Source: Aliagarivorans marinus DSM 23064 (GTDB taxonomy: Bacteria; Pseudomonadota; Gammaproteobacteria; Enterobacterales; Celerinatantimonadaceae). From it: 64,000 bases of DNA. Both the position numbers and the translations under genes were made by a program. This document shows, piece after piece, positions 19,524-27,521 of this stretch. Position 1 is the first letter of the stretch. Each line of letters begins with the position of its first letter. The DNA lies in NCBI RefSeq assembly GCF_000429485.1, contig NZ_AUBY01000018.1, forward strand, positions 62,001 to 126,000, in the 5' to 3' direction. The notes beneath the pieces are model-generated. The model searched no databases, was not told the origin of the DNA, and saw only the letters and a list, made by a program, of their open reading frames with translations.

Positions 19524-20159
19524 ATGGCTGTAGCTGCCAACAAACGTTCGGTAATGACGTTATTCTCTGGTGCCAATGACTTGTACAGTCATCAAGTGCG
19601 CATCGTACTGGCTGAGAAGGGAGTAAGTGTCGAAATCAATCTGGTTGATCCAAACAACCTGCCAGAAGATCTGGTTGACCTGAACCCTTACAGCTCTGTA
19701 CCGACCTTGGTTGATCGTGAGTTGGTGCTGTACCAATCGCAGATCATCATGGAGTACTTGGACGAGCGTTTCCCACACCCGCCGCTGATGCCTGTTTACC
19801 CGGTATCACGTGGCTCAAGCCGCCTGATGATGCACCGTGTACAGAATGACTGGTACAGCTTGGTGCACAAGATTGAGCGCGGCGAAGACGCTGAAGCTTC
19901 GCGCAAGCAGCTTAAAGAGAGCCTGCTGGCCATCGCTCCAGTGTTCGCCGAAATGCCGTACTTTATGAGCGAAGAGTTCAGCTTGGTTGATTGCTACCTG
20001 GCTCCGCTGTTGTGGCGTTTGCCTGTGCTGGGCATTGAGCTTGAAGGTGCTGGCGCGAAAGAGATTAAGTCGTACATGGTTCGCGTATTCGACCGCGAGT
20101 CGTTCCAGGCATCTCTGACTGATTCTGAGCGCGAAATCCGCGACGGTTTTATTGCCTAA
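19524..20159 (+). CDS. sspA: Stringent starvation protein A
   Basis: 211 aa protein of the glutathione S-transferase fold (thioredoxin-like N domain to about residue 85, helical C domain). SspA binds RNA polymerase and affects stationary-phase and acid-resistance transcription; it lacks GST activity. The motif SVPTLVDRELVLYQSQIIMEYLDERFPHPP is shared by the family over residues about 57-88. ATG at 19524 follows GGAGGG by 5 nt. sspB starts 1 nt after its stop. Confidence 0.96.
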   Translation: MAVAANKRSVMTLFSGANDLYSHQVRIVLAEKGVSVEINLVDPNNLPEDLVDLNPYSSVPTLVDRELVLYQSQIIMEYLDERFPHPPLMPVYPVSRGSSRLMMHRVQNDWYSLVHKIERGEDAEASRKQLKESLLAIAPVFAEMPYFMSEEFSLVDCYLAPLLWRLPVLGIELEGAGAKEIKSYMVRVFDRESFQASLTDSEREIRDGFIA

Positions 20160-20160
20160 G

Positions 20161-20589
20161 ATGAGCACTTCAATGACGCCGAATCGCCCGTACTTGCTAC
20201 GGGCTTTTTACGACTGGCTGCTGGATAACGAGCTAACCCCTCACTTGGTGGTGGATGCGACTCGCCCTTATGTGAATGTGCCGCAACAGTTCGTGGAGAA
20301 CGGTCAGATCGTGCTGAACATCGCCCCGTCGGCAATTGTGAACTTCAACATGGATCTGGAGCAGCTTAGCTTCAATGCCCGCTTTGGCGGACAACCCTTT
20401 GAAGTGTACGTACCGATGGCTGCGGTGATTGCCATCTACGCCCGTGAAAACGGCGCAGGCACCGTGTTCGATTCTGAACCGGCTTATGATCAAGCAGAAG
20501 AGCTTATCGAGGAAGTGGAGATGGCCGAGGAGGCTAGCCCCGAACCCGAGACTAAGCCGAAGCGACCCAGCCTACGGGTAGTGAAGTAA
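20161..20589 (+). CDS. sspB: ClpXP protease specificity-enhancing factor SspB
   Basis: 142 aa adaptor that binds ssrA-tagged proteins and delivers them to ClpXP. The globular domain (about residues 5-108) holds the conserved RPYLLRAFYDWLLDNELTPH and FNARFGG motifs. A flexible acidic linker follows, and the C-terminal RPSLRVVK matches the ClpX-docking (XB) motif. ATG at 20161 is preferred; a TTG 9 nt upstream lies in the sspA end. A strong terminator follows directly. Confidence 0.96.
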   Translation: MSTSMTPNRPYLLRAFYDWLLDNELTPHLVVDATRPYVNVPQQFVENGQIVLNIAPSAIVNFNMDLEQLSFNARFGGQPFEVYVPMAAVIAIYARENGAGTVFDSEPAYDQAEELIEEVEMAEEASPEPETKPKRPSLRVVK

Positions 20590-20616
20590 AAAAAGCGCTC
20601 CGAGGAGCGCTTTTTT
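20588..20616 (+). terminator. Bidirectional terminator between sspB and dolP
   Basis: GCGCTC (20595-20600), loop CGAG and GAGCGC (20605-20610) are flanked by an A-run and six T residues. It begins at the sspB stop and also sits 28 nt beyond the dolP stop, so it can serve both convergent units. Confidence 0.92.
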
Positions 20617-20643
20617 ATTGCCTTAGATAGGGGCGTATCGGGA

Positions 20644-21222
20644 CTAGCTCTCGTCAATTTCCGCCCGCTCAAATACCTTAATCACCTTGCTTACGCCTTT
20701 TTCGTGGCGGGCTATATCCACGGCAATATCCTCTTCCTCTTTAGTGACAATACCGATAAGAAACACTTCCGAGTCTTCGGTGGTCACACGAATCTTGTTC
20801 AAAGGGATTTCCGGGTTGGTCAGTAGCTTGCTGCGGATCTTGGTGGTGATCCAGGTGTCGTTGCTGCGGGTGCTTAGCGATACGGGCTCTTTGAGGCGCA
20901 TCTCATTGAGCACTTCCACCACCCCTTCCACATTGCGGGTGAGCTCGGTTGCGCGATTGGCATAGCGCTGCTCCGGTGTTTGGCCGATCAACAATACCCG
21001 GGCGTTGAGTACTTCTACACTGATCTTACTGGCGGTCCACAGCTCTTCGTCTTCAGATAGAACGTGAACAATCTTGAGGTAGAGGCCCTTGTCATCAACC
21101 TGGGCGCCCAGGGTGCGTCGGTCCGTGCCGGCAGAGACTGCCACGCCGGTACCAACCACCACTGCAGCTGCACAGGCTTGTAGCAGCAGACAAGCGGTGA
21201 GTACTAAAGCTAAGCGTTTCAT
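20644..21222 (-). CDS. dolP: Outer-membrane BON-domain lipoprotein DolP (YraP)
   Basis: 192 aa lipoprotein. The signal peptide ends in a lipobox (LLQAC, Cys at about residue 17), followed by two BON domains (about 45-115 and 120-190). In E. coli DolP (YraP) is an outer-membrane lipoprotein that binds anionic phospholipid at the division site and supports envelope integrity and BAM activity. It starts 2 nt after the diaA stop codon, in the conserved yraM-yraN-diaA-yraP order. Confidence 0.94.
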   Translation of the reverse strand: MKRLALVLTACLLLQACAAAVVVGTGVAVSAGTDRRTLGAQVDDKGLYLKIVHVLSEDEELWTASKISVEVLNARVLLIGQTPEQRYANRATELTRNVEGVVEVLNEMRLKEPVSLSTRSNDTWITTKIRSKLLTNPEIPLNKIRVTTEDSEVFLIGIVTKEEEDIAVDIARHEKGVSKVIKVFERAEIDES

Positions 21223-21224
21223 CC

Positions 21225-21815
21225 TTACATCTCTTGTTGGGGGAATAGCGTTTGGTCAATTAAATCGCAAAGTATTTCCAGAGCCAAGAGGTGAACTTCA
21301 ACAATACGGTTGTTTTGTTCGGCGGGTACGCGGATCTCCACGTCTTGCTCACTCAGCAGCCCCGCCATTTCGCCGCCATCTTTCCCGGTAAGCGCAACAA
21401 TGTGCATATCGCGATTTACCGCGGCTTCCATGGCCTTGATGATATTGCGGGTGTTGCCGTTGTCAGAGATAGCAATCAACACATCGCCCTCTTGGCCAAG
21501 CGCGCGTACTTGTTTGGCAAACACCTCATCAAACAGGTAGTCGTCGGCGATGGCGGTTAGCACAGAGCTGTCGGTGGTTAATGCTAGCGCCGGTAGGCTG
21601 GGGCGCTCGGTATCGTAGCGATTAACCAAGAAACTGCAGAAGATCTGCGCTAAGGCGGCGCTGGTGCCATTGCCTGCAATCAACACCTTGTTACCACTTA
21701 GCAATGCTTGGGCAATCAGCATGGATGCCTTTTCGATGCCATCGGGCAGCGCTTCAGCGGCGGCGATCTTGGTTTGAATACTCTCTCTAAACAGTTCTTT
21801 TATTCGTTCTTGCAT
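21225..21815 (-). CDS. diaA: DnaA initiator-associating factor DiaA (SIS domain)
   Basis: 196 aa SIS-domain protein with the same length as E. coli DiaA. Signature stretches are [20 protein letters not shown] at the start and [10 protein letters not shown] in the phosphosugar-binding loop. DiaA tetramers bind several DnaA molecules and promote initiation at oriC. GmhA, a close relative, is the alternative, but the sequence and the yraN/dolP neighbours favour DiaA. ATG at 21815 follows GGGGA by 5 nt; a TTG 12 nt upstream is less likely. Confidence 0.93.
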   Translation of the reverse strand: MQERIKELFRESIQTKIAAAEALPDGIEKASMLIAQALLSGNKVLIAGNGTSAALAQIFCSFLVNRYDTERPSLPALALTTDSSVLTAIADDYLFDEVFAKQVRALGQEGDVLIAISDNGNTRNIIKAMEAAVNRDMHIVALTGKDGGEMAGLLSEQDVEIRVPAEQNNRIVEVHLLALEILCDLIDQTLFPQQEM

Positions 21816-21816
21816 G

Positions 21817-22191
21817 TTATTCCCCAAATGCGTTCGTCAGCCACAGCGGTTGCGCTTGGTCAGGCATTATCGCTATTACGTCGAAACGTATCATGGTGTG
21901 GTGTAGGTTTAAGCCTTGCTGCTGAAGGTAGTGCTCGGCGCTGAGACGTATGCGCTGCTGCTTACGGTGGTCGACCGCGGCGACAGCGCCGCCATAATCT
22001 GCGCGGGAGCGGTATTTGACCTCGATAAAGAGGATCACATCATCGTGTTGGGCGATCAGATCGATCTCGCCGCGGCGGCAACGATAGTTTTTAGCTACTA
22101 TCTTGGCGCCTTGCTTCTTTAAAAAGGCAGCGGCCAATTGCTCGGCTTGCTGCCCCTTGTCTTGCTTACTGAACGGGAACCAGCCGGCCAT
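21817..22191 (-). CDS. yraN: UPF0102 family nuclease-fold protein YraN
   Basis: 124 aa protein of the YraN/UPF0102 family. It has the restriction-endonuclease-like core [21 protein letters not shown] at about residues 41-61, which holds the acidic and lysine residues of a PD-(D/E)xK-type site. No biochemical role is firmly established; a link to DNA recombination or repair has been suggested only from the fold. It overlaps the lpoA 3' end by 26 nt. Confidence 0.9.
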   Translation of the reverse strand: MAGWFPFSKQDKGQQAEQLAAAFLKKQGAKIVAKNYRCRRGEIDLIAQHDDVILFIEVKYRSRADYGGAVAAVDHRKQQRIRLSAEHYLQQQGLNLHHTMIRFDVIAIMPDQAQPLWLTNAFGE

Positions 22192-23974
22192 TGCGATACT
22201 CGTTCCAAGTCAGCTGGCGCAGTACGGTGCCGTCGTCGTCAAGGCTCAGGTTGCCGCTCAGTCCAGGCTGTTGGAAGTCGCTGTAGTGGCGCATCTGCAC
22301 CAGTTTACCGATGAGCTGATAGGCGTCGTAGCCAAGGGCATACAGGCGACGCTGCTGCGAATCGGCATTCGGCCATAGCTGCTTGAAGCGCACTGCGTTG
22401 GCCGACTGAGAATCCAGTAGCCATGGCATCTCACTCACCAGTAGGCCGTTGAGTTCGTTGTCGCCCACTGCCGTGGTGTAGCCGCGCGAGCTGGTTAGCA
22501 GCACCGGTGCACTAGCAAAGGGGCTAACCGTGACATCGATAAAGGGCTTGGCTAACTTGGTCTGGTTGCTATCGCCAATCAGATAGACCGCTTGGGTATC
22601 GCGACGTGAGCGCACCTCCGACTCGACATTATTAGCCAACACCTGCTTAAGCTGGTTGATGCGTGCTTGAGACTCGGAGGTGAGCATCAAGCGCTGAATT
22701 GCCCCTTGTAGCTCCGAAGGAGCGTGGTAAAACACGCTGGTCGCCGGCTCATCGCTGAGCTCTAGCCATTGCTCATCAAAGGCTTCGACCATACGCTTGC
22801 CTAAGCTGTTGCCGGGGGCGACCAGCAGCGGGTAGTCGAGCTGTTGCTCATGGATATACAGTGCGGCCTGACGGGCTTCTTCCTCAGGCGACAGCGGGAA
22901 GTAGTAGTAATCGCCCGCCACCTCCGAGTCGATATCGTTGAGCGCTAATACCGGCAAGTTAGGGCTGAGCGCTTGTAGCTCACGCAGGTGACTTTTCAGC
23001 AGTGGCCCAATCACAAAGTCATAGCCTTGCGAGATAAGCTGCCCATAAATGTCGGCCATACCGGCTTGCTCGGTGTCGAAGAAGCTAAGCTGAACATCGC
23101 TCTTATTGTCGAGATAGGCGGCGCTTAAGCCTTGGCGGATGGCATCGGCATTTTGCTGATAGCGACCACTTAGCGGCAGCAGTACGGCGATCTTCTCAGG
23201 ACGATAAGGGCTTAGGCTCATCGCGGTTTGCATATCTTCACTAATCAGGCTTAGCGCTGGATGTTCAGGGTATTCTTGACGCCACGCCTGTAGCTCGGCG
23301 ATTAGCGATTCATGGTCGATGCTTTGCTCGTTGTTGATCGCAACGATTTCCAGCCAGCCATTTTTAATCTCGTTACCCGGCTCTTGGAAGCTGCGCAGAG
23401 TAAAGGAGGTCATTGGGCGCAACAGCTGCCAAATCAGTTGGCGGTTCACCTGCTGTGGCTCACCCGCTAGATAGCTGTCCAGGCTCATACGCGCTTCGGC
23501 GCTGGCGATACCGCGGTTTTGCAGTTGGAATAGCTCGGCGCGCTGCTGATAGTAGCTTTGCCAGTAGCTGTCAGGCAGTGACCAGCGTGGGTCGAAGTTC
23601 AACTGTTCAATCGCAGCAGCATACTGTCCTTGCAGTTGCAGGCTCTGCGCTTGCACCAACGCCACCCCAGCTTGTTGGCGCTGAGTGAGCGTTTCTTGGC
23701 GTAGATCTTTAAGCAGGCCTTCACCGGCTTGGATGCTGCCTTTGCCGATGTAGGCCTTGGCGGCTAACAGCTGCCAGTCGAAGCGTTCAAGCTCTTCTGC
23801 ACTGCGAGCCTGTTGTAGGTAGAACTCGGGGGATTGGTCAAGAGGAGCACTGAACTCGGGTAAAGGCAGTATCTGCTCCGAAGTGGTTTCGCTGGGCTGT
23901 GAGGCACAGGCTGCCAAAAACAGCACGGTGGCCAGACTCGCGGCGCGCCAAGTAAAAGTTAGCAATGCGTTCAA
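22166..23974 (-). CDS. lpoA: Outer-membrane lipoprotein LpoA, activator of PBP1A
   Basis: 602 aa lipoprotein. The signal peptide ends LFLAAC (lipid-modified Cys at about residue 23). An N-terminal TPR-like helical domain (about 40-240) is followed by a periplasmic-binding-protein-like C domain (about 255-590, ALPLSGRYQ-type motif). LpoA reaches through the peptidoglycan to stimulate PBP1A transpeptidase. The start is TTG with AAGAAG 6 nt upstream. It is divergent from rsmI, as in E. coli (yraM/yraL). Confidence 0.92.
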   Translation of the reverse strand: MNALLTFTWRAASLATVLFLAACASQPSETTSEQILPLPEFSAPLDQSPEFYLQQARSAEELERFDWQLLAAKAYIGKGSIQAGEGLLKDLRQETLTQRQQAGVALVQAQSLQLQGQYAAAIEQLNFDPRWSLPDSYWQSYYQQRAELFQLQNRGIASAEARMSLDSYLAGEPQQVNRQLIWQLLRPMTSFTLRSFQEPGNEIKNGWLEIVAINNEQSIDHESLIAELQAWRQEYPEHPALSLISEDMQTAMSLSPYRPEKIAVLLPLSGRYQQNADAIRQGLSAAYLDNKSDVQLSFFDTEQAGMADIYGQLISQGYDFVIGPLLKSHLRELQALSPNLPVLALNDIDSEVAGDYYYFPLSPEEEARQAALYIHEQQLDYPLLVAPGNSLGKRMVEAFDEQWLELSDEPATSVFYHAPSELQGAIQRLMLTSESQARINQLKQVLANNVESEVRSRRDTQAVYLIGDSNQTKLAKPFIDVTVSPFASAPVLLTSSRGYTTAVGDNELNGLLVSEMPWLLDSQSANAVRFKQLWPNADSQQRRLYALGYDAYQLIGKLVQMRHYSDFQQPGLSGNLSLDDDGTVLRQLTWNEYRNGRLVPVQ

Positions 23975-24114
23975 GGTGTTCTTCTTGAGTTTGAGGTTTG
24001 CTGCTTATATTAAGAGTCTGGGTGTAAATAATCCAGCGGCGTAACTGACAGATAAGATTGAGATAGCCTTGGGTTTTGATTAAAGTTGCCGGCAATTTCT
24101 CAGAGGATAGCGAT

Positions 24115-24948
24115 ATGAGCAGCGGTCGATTATTTATAGTAGCCACCCCGATTGGTAATTTGTCGGATATCACCTATCGAGCGGTCGAGGTGTTGGGTGA
24201 GGTCGACGTGATTGCGGCAGAAGACACTCGCAACACCAAGCGCTTGCTACAGCATTACAATATATCGACGCATTGCGTCGCGGTGCACGATCATAACGAG
24301 CAGCAAAAGCGTCAGTGGTTGGAGCAAACCTTGCGTGATGGCAAAGACGTCGCGTTGGTCTCTGATGCGGGCACGCCACTTATCAATGACCCCGGCTATC
24401 ATCTGGTGGTACATTGCCAAGCTGAAGGCTTGCAGGTGGTGCCTATCCCCGGTGCTTGTGCGGCAATCGCAGCCTTGTGTGCAGCAGGTCTGCCGACGGA
24501 CCGCTTTAGCTATCAAGGCTTCTTGCCTGCTAAAACCAAAGGTCGTCAGGATAAACTCAATGCGTTGAAGCAAGAGCCGGCCACGGTGGTGTTCTACGAA
24601 TCGCCACACCGCATTCTCGATAGCCTAAAGGATATCGTTGCCTGCCTAGGCGAAGCGCGCCGGGTGGTGCTAGCCCGCGAGCTAACCAAAACCTTTGAGA
24701 CGATCCGATCCTTGCCTGCTGGTGAACTGCTTGAATGGGTCCAGTCCGATGCCAACCAACAGCGCGGCGAGATGGTGCTGATTATCGAAGGCCATAAAAG
24801 CGATGCCAGCGAGCTTCCTCAACAAGCGCTGGACACCTTAAAGGTGCTTAAAGCCGAGTTGCCATTGAAGAAAGCCGCCGCGCTTACTGCCCAGATCTAC
24901 GGCGTCAAGAAGAATGCCCTCTATGATTACGGGCTAAATCACCTTTAA
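24115..24948 (+). CDS. rsmI: 16S rRNA 2'-O-methyltransferase RsmI
   Basis: 277 aa SAM-dependent enzyme that methylates the 2'-OH of C1402 in 16S rRNA, in the P site. It belongs to the tetrapyrrole-methylase fold family; conserved motifs are [16 protein letters not shown] near the start, [29 protein letters not shown] and [10 protein letters not shown] at 24115 is 7 nt after GAGGA; an upstream frame start at 24076 is not conserved. rnpB begins 40 nt after the stop with its own promoter. Confidence 0.96.
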   Translation: MSSGRLFIVATPIGNLSDITYRAVEVLGEVDVIAAEDTRNTKRLLQHYNISTHCVAVHDHNEQQKRQWLEQTLRDGKDVALVSDAGTPLINDPGYHLVVHCQAEGLQVVPIPGACAAIAALCAAGLPTDRFSYQGFLPAKTKGRQDKLNALKQEPATVVFYESPHRILDSLKDIVACLGEARRVVLARELTKTFETIRSLPAGELLEWVQSDANQQRGEMVLIIEGHKSDASELPQQALDTLKVLKAELPLKKAAALTAQIYGVKKNALYDYGLNHL

Positions 24949-24951
24949 CGG

Positions 24952-24980
24952 TTCATTTGCGTAAGCGGCTCTGCTATAGT
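24952..24980 (+). promoter_or_regulatory. Candidate rnpB promoter
   Basis: TTCATT (24952-24957), a 17-nt spacer and TATAGT (24975-24980) place the start site at about 24988, which agrees with the predicted 5' end of RNase P RNA. The -35 box begins 3 nt after the rsmI stop. Confidence 0.6.
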
Positions 24981-24988
24981 CCGCCCCC

Positions 24989-25372
24989 GGAGTTGGCCAG
25001 ACAATCGCTGCTTCGTCGTTGTGTTCTTCGGACAGACGGGCGAAGGGGAGGAAAGTCCGGGCTCCATAGGGTAGGGTGCCAGGTAACGCCTGGGGGGCGA
25101 AAGCCCACGACAAGTGCAGCAGAGAGAAGACCGCCGATGGCTCGGCTCCTAGGAGTGGGTGCACAGGTAAGGCTGAAAGGGTGCGGTAAGAGCGCACCGC
25201 GCGACTGGTAACAGCTCGCGGCGAGGTAAACTCCACCCGGAGCAAGGCCAAATAGGCCCCCGTACGGCGCGACCCGCGTTGGGGGCGGGTAGGCTGCTTG
25301 AGCCAGTGAGCGATCGCTGGCCTAGACGAATGGTTGTCCACGACAGAACCCGGCTTATCGGCCAACTCCCAT
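24989..25372 (+). ncRNA. rnpB: RNase P RNA component (class A)
   Basis: About 384 nt, matching bacterial type A RNase P RNA from end to end. Highly conserved pieces are visible in order: GAGGAAAGTCCGGGCTCC (P4/CR-I), ACAGAGAGAAGACCGCCGATGG-like CR-II near 25118-25141, GGTAAGAGCGCACCGCG, AAACTCCACCCGGAGCAAG, and the 3' CCACGACAGAACCCGGCTTA (CR-V/P4). The ribozyme removes 5' leaders from tRNA precursors with the protein RnpA. The ends were set by alignment in mind to E. coli M1 RNA and may be off by a few bases. Confidence 0.97.
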
Positions 25373-25378
25373 CATTTT

Positions 25379-25415
25379 AAAGCTCGCATCACCCACCGGT
25401 GGTGCGAGCTTTTTA
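25379..25415 (+). terminator. Rho-independent terminator of rnpB
   Basis: A 15-bp stem (25379-25393 with 25398-25412, one wobble pair) around a CACC loop ends in a run of T residues, starting 7 nt after the predicted 3' end of rnpB. Confidence 0.93.
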
Positions 25416-25713
25416 CTTTTCTTGGAAGGTATATGTGCAACACTTGCGGGCAGATGTTCCAAGGTGAAAGTTTTCCGCAAGCTCTCGCTAGTTTTCTGCG
25501 GCTGATCTCTATGTCGCGCTGGTTGGATCGCTAAAGGCTGTTCATCGAAGTTATCGCTCACACTCTGAGCGATTTGCCGCAGTTGAGCTTTTTTATTTAA
25601 AGGTGAAAAAAAGCTCGCTTTGTTATCAAGGGATTAGTGATGATCCCGCGCCACCTCTGGCTTTTTTGTGCTGTTTGTTTGGTGAGCTGGCTTGCAAAGG
25701 TAACAACTCGTCC
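25416..25713. other. Spacer between the rnpB terminator and the mraZ control region
   Basis: About 300 nt with no gene I can support. It contains a 7-bp inverted repeat (ATCGCTC 25553-25559 / GAGCGAT 25567-25573) and several T-runs. A 33-codon frame starting at ATG 25433 has GGAAGG 4 nt upstream and encodes one CxxC pair (MCNTCGQMF), but nothing else supports it. Confidence 0.5.
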
Positions 25714-25741
25714 TTAAACTTAGTCCAAAGTGGGATAAAGT
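25714..25741 (+). promoter_or_regulatory. Candidate Pmra promoter of the division cluster
   Basis: TTAAAC (25714-25719), a 16-nt spacer and TAAAGT (25736-25741) form a plausible sigma-70 promoter. It overlaps the first of the MraZ-type TGGGA repeats, which would let MraZ block RNA polymerase. Confidence 0.5.
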
Positions 25742-25776
25742 GGATCATTGTGGATCTCTATCCAATTTCAGTGGGA
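25731..25776 (+). promoter_or_regulatory. MraZ-box operator (phased TGGGA/TGGAT repeats)
   Basis: TGGGA at 25731, TGGAT at 25741 and TGGAT at 25751 are direct repeats with exactly 5-nt spacers, a 10-bp phase; a fourth TGGGA lies at 25772. Known MraZ operators consist of three TGGGN-type repeats with 5-nt spacers just before mraZ. This block ends 30 nt before the mraZ ATG and is probably the autoregulatory site of the dcw cluster. Confidence 0.75.
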
Positions 25777-25806
25777 CTAAATGCCTAATTAGGGACAACA
25801 CCAGCC

Positions 25807-26262
25807 ATGTTGCGCGGAGCCAGTTCAATCAACCTAGACGCGAAGGGGCGGCTAACCATGCCGACCCGGTATCGCCAATGGTTGCTGGACGAGTGCCAAG
25901 GGCAGATGGTGTGCACCATCGATATCAATCACCGCTGCTTGTTGCTGTACCCACTGAACGAATGGGAAGACATAGAAAGGAAACTAAGAAAGCTTTCCAG
26001 CATGAACCCGGCCGAACGCCGTCTGCAGCGCTTGCTGTTGGGCTACGCCGATGATTGCGATATGGACAAAAACGGACGTTTATTGATTCCCCCACCGCTC
26101 AGGCAGCACGCTGAGTTGGATAAAAAAATTATGTTGGTGGGGCAGCTGAACAAGTTTGAATTGTGGTCTGAATTGCAGTGGCAGCAACAGATTGCGGACG
26201 ACCTGACGCTGGATGAAGAAGTAGACATGTTAAGCGCTAATTTAAAAGACTTTTCACTATAG
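25807..26262 (+). CDS. mraZ: Transcriptional regulator MraZ
   Basis: 151 aa AbrB-like (SpoVT/AbrB fold) protein with two tandem MraZ domains; the paired signature [13 protein letters not shown] (residues about 11-23) and [13 protein letters not shown] (about 82-94) is clear. MraZ forms a ring and binds phased repeats upstream of its own gene, repressing the dcw cluster in E. coli. The operator-like repeats are present just upstream. The stop codon abuts the rsmH start. Confidence 0.97.
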   Translation: MLRGASSINLDAKGRLTMPTRYRQWLLDECQGQMVCTIDINHRCLLLYPLNEWEDIERKLRKLSSMNPAERRLQRLLLGYADDCDMDKNGRLLIPPPLRQHAELDKKIMLVGQLNKFELWSELQWQQQIADDLTLDEEVDMLSANLKDFSL

Positions 26263-27201
26263 ATGACTAACCAATTCTCACATACCTCGGTGTTGTTGCA
26301 AGAGTGCATCGATGGACTAGCTATCAAGCCTGACGGGATCTACGTCGATGGTACCTTTGGCCGTGGCGGTCACTCGCGCGCGGTGTTGGCCGAGCTTGGC
26401 GAGCAAGGGCGCTTGATCGCCATCGATCGCGATCCGCAAGCCATCCAAGCGGCAGAGGCCTTGGCTGATGACTCGCGTTTCCAGATCGTGCATGGCGGCT
26501 TCTCGGGCATTGCTGAGTATATGGAAGAGTTGGGGCTAAGTGGGAAGATCGACGGCGTATTGCTCGACCTAGGCGTGTCGTCGCCACAGCTCGATGATGC
26601 CGAGCGCGGCTTTAGCTTCTTGCGCGATGGTCCTCTGGACATGCGCATGGACACCAGCAAAGGCCAAACCGCAGCGCAGTGGCTGGCGACAGCCGATGAA
26701 GACGATATTTGTTGGGTCATTAAAACCTTTGGTGAGGAGCGCTTTGGCAAACGTATCGCCCACGCCATCGTTAATCACCGCGTTGAGGAGCCGATTGAGC
26801 GCACCCTACAGCTGGCGGCGATTATCGACAAGGCGGTGCCGGTCAAAGACAAGTTCAAGCACCCGGCGACCCGCAGCTTCCAGGCCATTCGTATGTACAT
26901 CAACTCTGAGCTGGAAGAGATTGAAACCGCATTAGCAGGCGCGGTGAAGGTGCTGGCGCCAGAGGGACGCCTGGCAGTGATTAGCTTCCACTCGCTGGAA
27001 GATCGCATGGTGAAGCGTTTTATTCGCAAGCAAGAGCAGGGGCAGAGCTTTCCGCGCGGGCTGCCGCTGACTGCCGAGCAACTGTCACAAGGCAAGACCA
27101 TGAAGAAAGTGGGCAAGGCAATTAAGCCATCAGCAGCCGAGCTAGAGGTTAACCCGCGTGCTCGTAGCTCTGTGTTGAGGGTCGCGCAGCGCCTGGCATG
27201 A
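26263..27201 (+). CDS. rsmH: 16S rRNA m4C1402 methyltransferase RsmH
   Basis: 312 aa SAM-dependent methyltransferase (MraW) that makes the N4-methyl of C1402 in 16S rRNA, the same nucleotide that RsmI (24115-24948) modifies on the ribose. Motifs: [11 protein letters not shown] and [15 protein letters not shown] (SAM-binding loop), [12 protein letters not shown], and [17 protein letters not shown]. It overlaps ftsL by 4 nt. Confidence 0.97.
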   Translation: MTNQFSHTSVLLQECIDGLAIKPDGIYVDGTFGRGGHSRAVLAELGEQGRLIAIDRDPQAIQAAEALADDSRFQIVHGGFSGIAEYMEELGLSGKIDGVLLDLGVSSPQLDDAERGFSFLRDGPLDMRMDTSKGQTAAQWLATADEDDICWVIKTFGEERFGKRIAHAIVNHRVEEPIERTLQLAAIIDKAVPVKDKFKHPATRSFQAIRMYINSELEEIETALAGAVKVLAPEGRLAVISFHSLEDRMVKRFIRKQEQGQSFPRGLPLTAEQLSQGKTMKKVGKAIKPSAAELEVNPRARSSVLRVAQRLA

Positions 27202-27521
27202 GTGAGCAAGCTGGTCGGCAGCCCAATTTACTGCGGCTGATTGCCAAAGATGTCTGGCGTTCGCGCGGACATCTTTTGTTGTTATTAGCGGCATTGGTGA
27301 GTGCGCTGGCGGTGGTGTGGACCACCCACCAAACGCGCTTACTGGTAGAACAGCGTGAGCGCTTGATGTTGGAGCGCGACGAATTAAATGTGGAGTGGCG
27401 ACATCTGCTGATTGAGCAGAATGCTCTGGCAGAACATAGCCGAATTGAGAGCATGGCGCGCAAGCGCTTGGATATGCATCGACCCAAATTGGAAGAACAG
27501 GTGGTGGTCTCAAGACCATGA
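27198..27521 (+). CDS. ftsL: Cell division protein FtsL
   Basis: 107 aa bitopic protein: short cytoplasmic N terminus, one membrane segment (about residues 25-42) and a periplasmic leucine-zipper-like coiled coil (about 45-90). FtsL works in the FtsQLB complex that activates FtsWI. FtsL sequences are poorly conserved, so the call relies on size, topology and its place between rsmH and ftsI. It overlaps both neighbours by 4 nt (ATGA). Confidence 0.94.
   Translation: MSEQAGRQPNLLRLIAKDVWRSRGHLLLLLAALVSALAVVWTTHQTRLLVEQRERLMLERDELNVEWRHLLIEQNALAEHSRIESMARKRLDMHRPKLEEQVVVSRP

Noticed and set aside
24934-25365. 143-codon minus-strand frame over rnpB
   Set aside because: It covers the RNase P RNA gene, whose conserved structure explains the sequence; the frame is a by-product of the GC-rich RNA.
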